Positions 24,601 through 36,600 of a stretch of 64,000 nt of DNA are shown here, piece after piece. The DNA is from Gibbula magus. Lineage: Eukaryota > Mollusca > Gastropoda > Trochida > Trochidae. A program made the position numbers and the translations under genes. Location of the stretch: positions 48,746,130 to 48,810,129 of the forward strand of contig OW388297.1 in the NCBI GenBank assembly GCA_936450465.1, in the 5' to 3' direction. Within the stretch, counting starts at the first letter, position 1. Each line of letters opens with the position of its first letter. The notes under the pieces are model-generated. The model did not search any database, was not told the DNA's origin, and saw nothing but the letters and a program-made list of their open reading frames with translations.

Positions 24601-27600
24601 AAGGGACACCAATAGTGAGATTCAAATTCAGTCATATTGCTCTGATGAACTCTACATCGCTCACAAACGTTTTGTCTGTCTAGGATTACTCATTGTCTGG
24701 GTATTATGACCCCCCCCCCCCCCCCCCCCCCCCCCCCGAAACATTTATTATGCCTTTTCAAAATCTTTGGCGCTTTGACGCATGCATTTTCTAGAGAGGG
24801 GATGATGTGTTAATGGTTTCAGAGTTATGGCCCTTGGCTTGGAGCACTTGGCTTTCCAATTTCAGACTTACAGTAACTTTAATTCATCAGCATTTGAAAA
24901 TGTTGTTTCCGATGTCACACACATGTTATAACCTTTGACCTTGTGACTTGACCTTGATGTAGGATCCAATTTTTGAGAAACTTAACCATTACCATGTTTG
25001 ATTAATTGGTGATAGGCCTTCGATATTTGACATGCTTATTTATTTTAATAGGTGATTCAGACAATGTCATAATTTTCAAGCTGATTAAAGACCGTCTCAC
25101 GTTAAATGCGGATCTATTTAAGATCTAATCTTTCTTAAATTACCCTTACATTTAAACTGCTTATTTGGAGGATAAGGGCCCGGGTTTTTGTGCTCTCAGA
25201 GCACTCTTGTAATGATATGTCTTTGGTTAGATAGTGTACCAACATTTCATTCGATGGCATTACGCTTGACGCCATGTCATTGACACGGTATTGAAGTGTC
25301 AACATTGACGTCATATCAAGGTGTAATATTACACAGATCACACCTAACTTATGTTTTTAATTCGCCGTATTCAACCCCTTGCAGTTTCTCTGGAGTGTCT
25401 GGAACGAGGCGCTCCTAAACAAGGACCACCACACAAGACTCCAGTCCGTCCTGAACACGCTGGAAGACGTCCAGTCTGGAGATTACGGTGTCTATTTCGG
25501 GAGCGATTGGACGAGAGAGAAACTCATCCTCGGAATGAAGTGGTTCGGCAAGCAGAGGATTCGACCCCAAACCATCAAAGAAGACAGAACAAACTTCTTC
25601 CTTGAGAGTTATGACACAAGCGAGTTTCCCATGAAACCGACATTACGAGTAGCCTCAAAGTTTACCATGCAGCACGAGATGTTTGACGATACTCGGCTCA
25701 AGGACAGGTAAGATGGGTCTCGGGGAAAATGATGGAATTTTTTTCGAGCGAGCAAAACAAGGCTTCCCAAGGGGATTTTCCACCAGACGGTTGTAGCCCA
25801 AGTATTAATGATAAACCCGTTTTAAACATGACTTAATCTTTAATTTAAGGGTATCCAGATTTCCAGTGACGACTCATTTGTTTTTAATGTGATTAATTAA
25901 TTTTTATATTGACACACGTTAACATGTTTTGATATACTAACTGGTATCTTAAATATGAAATGTGAAGTTCATCGTTGACATCTAAGAAAACGCCTTTTCA
26001 GTATCGAATATACTTTATATAGACACTTTTCAAGGATGAGTGTATTATTAAATATGTCAACAATTGGAACCAAACGTAAAGTAGGTTTGCAAACTGGTGG
26101 ATTTCAGATTAGCAGCAGAAATCCTAGAATACGTGGAATTTGGCACGACCCGAAACAACACCGGAAGGAGACGACGGCGAGATCTAGAACGTGATTTCCA
26201 TGGCAACCAGACATTATACAGGCCCCGCAGTGAGGAATGGAAAAGTCAGGACAACTGTAGCCCCTTCATGTGTTACAATGTGGACTACGAACTGCCCAGG
26301 TTGTCAAACTATACCTTTGTAATTACACCATGGGAACCTTTGTTTCTTCAGTAGATGTGTCAGACCATACACTCCCACATTTTCACACTTTACTGATACA
26401 CATATATGTTACACAATACACTTAGATACTTTTCTCAATACACCTCCACTTTTCAAAATACACCTACAGTTTCCTCAATTACACCTTCACTGTCGCACAT
26501 GGCTATTTCATTTTACAAAGAATAAAGTGTTCTGTCTTAAATCGGAATAGGATCTTAAAACATCTCAAATATGACAAATTAATGTTTGTTATTATATCGT
26601 TGAAATGTTGTATTAATAAACACTTTCTACTTTCTTATGATTGTTTTACTTAAATGCCAAACTTTCTGGGATAGAAATAAAAACGTCATACTGTGATGTA
26701 GGAAATTTAGAGTATGTCTTCAAAGACATTCACAATTATTAGTATTTTAGTGTTCTACTCTGTTGAAAATGAGGTGAATTTTCTTTTGTGGTTCAGTGTA
26801 TATTTGTCGTTTTTCTTTAATTTCAATCCTGTTTAACACAGGTTTATTGAATTCCATGTTAAGATTATTACACTGGTATTTTCAATGACTTAAAGGTGAA
26901 CTTAAAACATTAATTGTGTATCACTGCAGGTATGACGGTGTCAACACAACAATGGCGTCTTTGTTTCTGGAGAAGCTACAGTCCTGGGTGAAGACCTACC
27001 AGAAGGTTAAGAGCGACGGATGGAAAGTCAAGGTCATGTTTTTCTTATGTTTGTGATGAAGTTAGAACTGCTTCGTAACAATGGAGGTAAATGTGTCGTT
27101 CTAATGCGTTAACCCAGTAATGTTTGTCCGTAAGTAGTTTTAACACTATGTAAACAAAAACATACCTGTGTCAATTTAATTATTTTTTAAACATCTAGAC
27201 GGCTCATCAACCTTGTTTGAAATCCCTAGTGACAACCAAACTGTTTGACGATTCTCAATTTTGCCTTATAAACTTTTTTAAAAAGAAAAATTGTAGAACA
27301 CTGATGCTCATATAGTGTCACCGAATTATCCTATTTCAGATCACGCTGTGGCTCGGGGATTGTGTGGAGCTGTGTGACGTGGGTCTACCTGACTCGCTCC
27401 AGTTCGACTTCATCCACACCTCCAACCTGTCCGACAGACTCGGCATTGTGCCTCTCCTGGTCCATTGTCAGGGCAGGCTCAAGAGGTACGTGCTAAGGGG
27501 ATTCTTATATTTACATATAATAGTACTTCCACACGTTCATTTATAAGAAATACCCGATGAAAATAATTAAAAACTATATTACAACTTCAACGTCATCTAT

Positions 27601-30600
27601 CGTTCATCGCCATCATCATCATCATCACCAGCATCATCGTCATCATCATCATTAGCAGGATCATCATCATCATCATCATCACCAGCATCATCGTCATCAT
27701 CATCATCATCATCACCAGCATCATCGTCATCATCATCACCAGCATCATCGTCATCATCATCATCATCATCATCACCAGACTCATCGTCATCATCATTCCA
27801 TTGCATTGTTCATCATTGTCGTTAGGCAAATCTATATTGTTAGTTTTGCTACATTGTTGCCGAGATAGTTGTCAAAAGATGCTATCAACTTAATCATAAT
27901 TCTGATCGTCTTCATCAGCATCAGCATCAGCCTCAGCGTCATCGTTGTTTCACCACTAAAATCATCACCATTTTCTTCATGATCAGTGCTACCATCACCT
28001 TTATCAGAATAAATTTGATAACCATGCATCTACAAAGACGCCTTCTCTCTATTCCAGAGACGACGGTCTAGTGACTATAGAATCCTACCAGTGGGCCCGT
28101 ATGAACAACATAGTTGTGAACACCCTCAAGTTCTGTGTTGACATCCCTCTGCCCATGTACCCTACAGTGGTAGGACTGCATCTCGTGGACGATCTCGACA
28201 TAGGACATGAGTACGAATATAACTCCTTGAAGCTCTCATCATCTAAAATTTACACCACATTTAATTTTACCACGTATTTTTAAGTTTCTATATCGGATTT
28301 TGTTCTAAAGATACATCCATATTGAACAAATATATTTCCTATTTTTGATACGGGTTCCTTGTCAATAAATGATTATAACGCCTTTATCTTGTAAACTTCC
28401 AGTAACGGACAGATACATGTGTCTTTAAAGGGAAAGATCTATCAGCATTATCCGCCATTTTATCTCTATAAATTTAATATATTTAAATATTTTTCGATTA
28501 ATGAAGGATACTCATTAGGAAAATGTTTTAAGAGGCTGTAGCACGTTTTTTGCAAAATTTTGTTGTTGCAAATTTCTTACAAATGATGATAGTTTGTTTC
28601 ATTTAAATGTATGGTGTATAAAGCCAAAATTGCATGGCGGCCATTTTATTTCGAACACATTTTATAATTTCAAATGACAAAAATTAGTCCCATGGCATTA
28701 CAGAGCCATGTACACTAATTTTTTCCCGATTTTCCGAAGAGAGAAGGGTGTACACTCATGGCAAAAATGGTTGTCATCCCCAGACTGAGAACGCTACGTC
28801 AAGTTTAACTGAGTGTGGACAAATAATCAAACATGCAATAACTGTCAGAATGATTTGTGTGATTGGGAAAAACATTCGTAAAACATACCAGCTTGTATTT
28901 TGGTCTTGTGCTGGCCAATTTAAGAAATTCTATCAGGATATGTATGGTCCCTGTGAAAAAGGGCAATTTTTTACAGTATCCATATAGTATCAATTGGATG
29001 GGTATCAATAAAACAAATTACATTTTCAAGTTCAATTGTCGGTTTTATTTCATTCTGCAGTCATGTATGAGTATATTTACAAGCCTAATATCGGGTAGCA
29101 CCGCCTCTGGAATTTTCAAGGGCGATAATTCGGGCAGGCATACTGTCTATCAGTGTGTTGATGTTTGCAACAGCCAAATTGTTCCATTCATTCACAAGAG
29201 CAGCCCGCAATTGCTGTAAATTTGCAGGAGCAGGGTCCAGTCTTCTAATTGCACGGTCAAGCTGATCCCAAGCATGTTCTATCGGATTCATATCCGGACT
29301 TTTTGAAGGCCAGGGCAATCTTGTTACTCCTTGTGCCTGAATGAAAGCGTTCACTGTACGTGCACGATGGGCTGGTGCATTATCGTCCTGCAACAGGAAG
29401 TTGTTGCCATACACTCTTCTTGCATGTGGGAGGCAAACGGTTTCAAGAAGACGTCTGTACGACCTCTGGTTGACGTTTCCTTGAAGGACGACAAGATCCG
29501 TTTTACCGTTATGGTGTATTCCTGCCCATACGTGTACAGAACCGCCACCGTGGGCAACCTGATGCTGCAGACAGTCGTCATTGAACCTTTCCCCACGTAA
29601 ACGTCGCACTCTCATTCTCCTGTCCACCTTATGCAGTAGGAAACGAGACTCATCAGTAAATATGACGTGACGCCAATGTCCAAGTTGGATTCTGCGGTGC
29701 TGCTGCGCCCAAGCAAGCCGTGCCCTGCGGTGGACCAGTGTCCAGAATGGTTTGATGGCAGGTCTTCTTGCCTTATATCCATGCTGGAGCAACCTGTTCA
29801 CTACAGTTCTCCGGCAAATGGGCGTATTAATATGAGCCCCCCATCTCTGTGCAAGAGTCAAAGACGAAAGACGTCTATGACGTCGGGTCAAACGAAGAAG
29901 AATTCTATCCTGACGAACCGTAGTTTTCTTGGGACGGCCTGAAGACTTATTCGGAACAACATTTCCCTGTATGGCGTGCAGTCTTTTAATCCTTTGAACA
30001 GTTCTAACACTGACGTTACATGCTGCAGCAATGACACGATTCGAAGCGCCACCACGACTCATGCCAATGATTTCATGTCTGATTCCTGGTGGAGTGGGAC
30101 CAGGCATGGTCTATGCTTTTCAGAAACTATAGTCGTGAAGCTGTATCTTATGAAAGAGGTCTATAGTAATCGATGGAAATGACAAACCTAAGGAGACAAA
30201 TTTCAATCATTTCAATGAAATGCACGTGGTCTACATGAAACCGCTGAATCTGTTCATTGTAAAGTGTGAGTTAATGTAACTTCATGCCTGTAATGACATT
30301 TCCATGGAAAACCAACATTGCCATGCATACAATGTGATATAAACTCCAATTTAATTAAATATTAGGGGGTGACAACCATTTTTGCCATGAGTGTATTATT
30401 ATTGGTGAACTTGTTTTCAAATACATTTCATCGACTTATTTGAGCGAAAAAACGTGCTACTGCCCCTTTAATATTTAACAACTTTTTGTGTTAAGGCGAC
30501 TGCTGGAGAACGGGATGTTTGTTGGTTGTAGCAGCCTCATTCTTACCTGGAAGGTTGCCAGGCAACCGTCATCAATACAAATAACAGGTACTTTATAGAG

Positions 30601-33600
30601 AAACATTAAAGACAGTTCCAAAACAAAATAATTCAATTATATAGTTGCCCCGAAAATATATGAGCCACAATTTTTTTAAAGGTTCTGACGATGTCTCCAA
30701 GAGCATTAAAGGAATGGTCCGACTCAACACAGAACAAAAGGACAATGTGGGTCCATTTGGCTTTCAAGGAGCAGAACTTACCAAATTCGATATTGAGGGT
30801 CGAAACAAACTTATCCAGCGACTGAGGGGATTCATCAATGGAGGTGGTAAGTGAATAAGTAACATCGTCACATTTAATTATGAACAAAATAACTAACAGC
30901 AATATTTTCCCTCGCTGGATACAAACTAGTCAACACCCTCTTACCTAGTTTCATAAAATAAAGTGATAAAATGGTCTATGGTACGAGGGTTGATTGTTAA
31001 CTAGTAAGCCTCACACAAAAAATTAAAAAGGTAGTCAAACCAAACCCTTTTATTTTGAACATGCATGTAGTTCCCCTGCAATGTGAGGTACTGAAACTCA
31101 ATGTTGACACTTGTTGATACTTGATATACCAATGAAATATTAATCATAACACATCTAACATCCCTTACATATTTTGTCCTGCATGAAACTCAATGTTGAC
31201 ACTTGTTGATACTTGATATACCAATGAAATATTAATCATAAAACATCTAACATCCCTAACATATTTTGTCCTGCATGTGATTTCTAGTCGCTTATCAATC
31301 TGATTGAAATCGACGGTTTTCCGAGGAATTCAAGTTGCAAAATAGTGCATCTGGTTGGATACGAACTCATATGCATACCGTGCAGAAGTGTCCTCGCAAA
31401 ACCGTCTGATAACAGCCCTCGAATGTTCTGACGCTATTAATGTAGCCAACCACAGAACGTCCAACAAAAGCTTTCGGTACGAGAAGCTAGGGGCAAGTAA
31501 CTCCCAACAGCCATACTTTCGTCGGTTTCCGTAACATGAGGAACGTGTTAACACATGATTCCGAATGCTTTCAAAACGGTGACTGTTAAAATCCATGATG
31601 AGATTATCCAAGGAATTAGATGTGATATACGTCCTTGGATTTTCTAAACTGGTACAGAACCTTGAACAGAACCTCAGACCTTGTGGAGAGGAATCTACAG
31701 AACCTTGAACAGAACATCAGACCTTGTGATGAGGAATCTACAGAACCTGTTCGTATCCTGATAGATGCATTATTTTGCTAATTTTATTCCTCGGAACTCT
31801 CGGAACGAGGTTGCTTGTTTTCAACAATGCATGTCCATTTCGTTTCACATACACGTCTTTCTCTTTCAGGGAAGCAGATTTCCAAAGTCATCAGTGATTT
31901 CCTCATGGGATCTGTACCGGGATCGCTGAGTATGTACTAACTGTCAACCACTTTATTCTTGTTTATACAGTTACAATCATATATGAATTTTTATGATTCT
32001 CTTTGATTTGAAATGTATATCAGAATGAATAATATTTGTGTTTTCCAAAGTAAATTAGGTCATCTATTTATAAATGGAGAACCTCGAGTGTCAGAAAGCC
32101 AGCCAGGCAGATTGTGCACTTTTCAAGTGATGACATAGTTTTGCTCCTTCACGATTTCCTTTCGTGCACGTTTCGCTCTTTGGTGATTTCGTTTCGCTCC
32201 TAGCTTCCAGTGTGATTCCGTGCACGTTTCGCTCCTTTCACAATTTTGCCATTTTGCTATTTCCTGTCACTGTTTTGCAATTTCTTGTCACTATTCTTGG
32301 TTTCGATAAGACATGCTTCCCAATTTCGCGATTTCGTTTTGACTTTTTCGTGATTTCGCCATCATAAATAACCCTATATGACGTCAATAATAACTTTTAC
32401 CACTTTCGTAATATTTATGCATTCAAAAGTTAAGATCGCAGGGTATTGTTATAAATACCTTTTTCTGTCGTTGAGAAAAGTAAATTTAAAAAGGTGAGGT
32501 GAGGTGAGTTGGGGTTTAACGCCGCTTTCAAGAATATTTGCTGATAGTAATATGGCAGGGAGAAAGCCCGCAACACCATGTGGCTATGTATTGGGGCGAA
32601 AATTGCATCGGCTGGAACTAGCGAACCATGGGTGGTACTACGCTGAAATTCAGTGTAGCATTGCACCCAAACCTTACTGCGTGTAGAACAGTTCTCTACT
32701 GCAGACAAAGTTGCCGTGCCCCAGGTGGGAAAATTTAACTAGACATGATATTGATATTTGCACCTCAATTTTACCACCTATTTTTTATGAATAGACTTCA
32801 ATATATTTCATTGGGTTTAAGCAATTCACCATTTTACAAATACGTTCTGCTATTTGTCTTTGACATTGACATTGGAATGTGTATTCCCCTGTAAACTGGT
32901 TAGATCAGGTTTGTAAATTGTTTTTACAGTAAAACAGAACTTTGTTTTGATAATCTTTGCAGAGTTTTTGACTGAGGAGAACGATTCTGTTGTCGACACT
33001 GAAGAACCAAGCTCTGACAAAGACTTTCAACTTGTACGAAACATACTTGGTTTGGATTATCATATTAATATGCTTGAAAATGGTGCTCTTCATCCAATGT
33101 TTCACAACAAATTCCTGCCTTAAATTGCTGCATAACTGTTGCGTTTAAGAAACTTTACTTAAACAGAATTTGTTGATGATTATTTAATGAATTAAAAATA
33201 TATATATGCCTCATCAAAAGTATTGTACCACCCATTTGACATTGAAACCAGAAACATAGTTTTGCAAGTGTTGACACATTCTCTTCCCACAGAGGTTAGT
33301 CCCTACAGTTTTCCGGTTCTACCCTCTGTTACATTACGCTTGAAATAGAGAGCAGAACCAAAGTCCCCTGGCGGTGGAAAGAGAAATCTCTTAACCTATC
33401 CTTACTTCTTAACCAATGAGAACTCATGTTTAATTTGATATGTCGAAAGGGTAACTTAAAAGATCGACGCATTTTACTCTGAAGGGTCTTGCTCATTAGC
33501 ATATGTCATTCGAATATGTCTGATGTAAATAAAGCAAATGAACTGTTTTGGGTATTTGTCTCTGATTTGGTTTTCTTTCTTTATAAGTATGTTTATGATC

Positions 33601-36600
33601 GAGAGTTTTCATAAAATCAAAAAGCATAGTTCGAGGAAAACACAGAAAACACTGTAAAACGAGAAAACGTTGGCCTTACGTTGATGACGTGTCATTGGCA
33701 AATGTCACTTTTACAACGGCGTCGCTGATTGCACAACTAGATTCAATTGCAACCAATCAGAACACTACCTTCATGCACACATTATCGAGCGTAATGTAAC
33801 AGAGGGTAGAACCGGAAAACTGAAGGGACTAACCTCTGTGGGAAGAGAATGGTGTTGACATTACAAGTACATATCTAATATCCCACTCATATGTGAGCGT
33901 GAGTCAGAAAAACACGTTGTTCCGAGCTGCACGTGCATGCATGCTTTGGGCATGCTTGTCCCAGGGTCGATTTGCCAAAAATGCAGTATGCACATAGCCA
34001 CTTAGGGTGTATGTTATATAGGCAGATACAGCTAAAATTTGATTGCAGACCAATCAGACGCGCACTCCTCACAGATCAGCACCGCCATGCCCGTTTGGCA
34101 TGTTAGGTTGTTGTTCCTATGGTTGTAGGCTTTACCTTGTCACAGTTCCCGGTACACTGAATGAACAGAGGCACCAGAACCTCATCCTCGTTGGTTCTGT
34201 AGTCCGTATTTTGACTACCACGCTTTAGCCACACGTCACACGTCACGCCATATCGTCTTCATGGACAATAATGCCAGACCACATCGTGCACAAGCCGTTG
34301 TTCAGCATTTCCAAAACAATTGCGTTGAGAAACTACCGTGGCAAGCCAGAAGTCCAGACATGAATCCCATTGAACATGTTAAGGACATTTTGGGACGTAG
34401 AGTTAGAGCTAAGGATCCTCAAGTGCAAACTCTACAGGAGTTGACTCAGGCTTTGCATGATAAGTGGCAACAGATTCCCTAAGAGTCATTCAGACGTCTG
34501 GTGGCTAGCATGAGACAGCGTGTGGAAAATGTTATCCGAGTGCGAGGTGGTTACACCAGATATTGAGTTTACCTGTCATTATGTACCTTGATAATGTCTT
34601 ACATTTTTGTAATGTGAATTTTTTTTTTGTTGTAACGACCTCCGCAGCCTTACTTATTCACCTTATTTTTCCATCGATCTTAGTGGACTTTCGTTTCCTA
34701 CAATTAAACCTTCAATTAGTCTGTCTTGTGTTGTCACTTTTGTAACTGAACCTTCACATGAGGCCATTTAAATTGTTTACACGGTACCAATTGTTTGAGG
34801 TTGAAGATTCAGTTTTACTTACTGAGTGGGTGGAACGATATTTATGACAAGGTTAAGGGAATATTGGGGACAGGTGATACTTGTATTCTTCTGATTAATC
34901 TTCCTATATACATACTTTTGCTCTTAATGGATTTACTCATGATTTGATTAATGAAGCTCAATATTTACCAATGTTTGTGTCCGTTCATCTAACTTTAAAG
35001 ATGTTCCATTTTCCCAGAACATGGTTGAGTTTGTAGACAGGTACGAAGTGACCTTGACTTCTGACCCTTCTTTGATGCAAGGTCAATTCTCATGTGACCA
35101 CAAGGACGAAAATAAAGACATTGTAATCTTCATGTTCAAAGAGAATAGGTAAACACATGTTCTACATTCTCACATGCTATTAACATTATGAACTGACAAA
35201 CTTGAAGACACAGACATTGACCATTGGATTTACCGTGCATGTGATTTTAATATTACATTTACCTTAGAGGTTTCTTCAATCAATATGTCATAATAAGATA
35301 AAGAATTCTATCAACAACTTTTGGTACAAATAATAAAAAAAGATTAATGCATATTCATGATGCAATTTGAGATTAAATGGACCTTATTTTTAATCCTTTT
35401 CTAGGAAATGAATTTTCAACATGTATCAGGAGTATTTTAGCAGTTTATCAATACACTCATTAATATTTATTTCAGCACAGTCCATTTGAAGAAAACGGTA
35501 TCCTTTTCCTGTAGCGTTGTTCTCACACAGTGCAAGATTCAGGTTGCTAGAAAACGAGGGACAGTGTCCTGTGTTATCATCAAGCACATGGGTTTTGTCA
35601 ACAGTGAAATGCTCATGCCAAGGGACGAGATCTCCCAGAAAGTCATCTCCAAACTACCAGACTTTCCCCAAACCAGTTTCGGACACGACCTACTGGCCAT
35701 GTACCTGTTCCGCATGTACCCCGTCCAAGACAAGGAACCAGTGGAAGGAAGGGAAGATATAGAGTATGATGAACAAGTACAGCGGCTAACAGAGTTTCTG
35801 ATGATGACCTACCTTGACAGTGGAAAGAAAGTGAGATTTTGATCGTTTTGGAGATTTTTGATGATTCAAATTATGTGCTTACGTTTTCATCGTTTGTGGG
35901 AATTTAGATTATTACAGATATTATGAAATATGTAATTTTTTGAATTTTTTGACAGTACTGGATAAGTACATGTATATAGTTTACACTACTCAATGAACAT
36001 ATTGATCTCACTCGTTTGTTAAACCAGTCCCTATTTATTCCATTCTTATACTCTGTCTGACCAGTAGAAGAAAAAGAATGGATTCAAATGTCGCAAGAAG
36101 ACTCAAGAGGTCGGTTTATAAGAAACACTTAATTTTTGTTTTCTCTTTAGAAGAAAGTTTTCGGCTTACCAACAGCAACAGGAAAAGACAACATTTTAGG
36201 ACGTTGGTCATCCATCTTCCGCGTTGAAGGTTTGAAGATCTGGGAAGGGAAACCATCTTTGTTTGTCACATGGTACTATGTAGACATGGCCCGGATGTTG
36301 ATATTAGACAGGCTTGTGACAATTCAAGAGGTCGTGGATGTTGTGAAGATGTTGAAACCTGAAGAGACCTTCAACGAGTTTCATAAGTATCACAAGGTAC
36401 AATGTATGTGGTAGTGTCGTTGTTTTGGTTGAATCATAAATGATCCTGATTCTTTAAAATTCTTGTTTTGAATACTACATATCACTTTAACAAAGTGTCA
36501 AAGAAGTGTAACAACGTCGTGAGAGATCTGACGCCATTCTGTGAAAATGCTCTGCTTTGGCATAACAAGACAAAAGTCTAATTACAATCACTATTCCTTT

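Larger units (their letters stand above)
28527..30471 (+). mobile_element. MITE, 'GGCGCTGTAGCACG' family, copy 4, split by a Tc1
   Basis: Left part 28527-28750 (TTTAAGAGGCTGTAGCACG) and right part 30396-30471 (ending CGTGCTACTGCCCCTTTAA) are the two halves of one MITE interrupted by the Tc1-like element at 28753-30393. The right end lies only 24 bp upstream of gene A exon 8. Confidence 0.87.

Noticed and set aside
27593..27829. Met-rich and Asp-rich frames on the minus strand
   Set aside because: They are translations of the ATC microsatellite, not genes.
31092..31275. CRISPR-like direct repeat
   Set aside because: Only two 92-bp units with no spacers, inside an animal intron: a simple tandem duplication.
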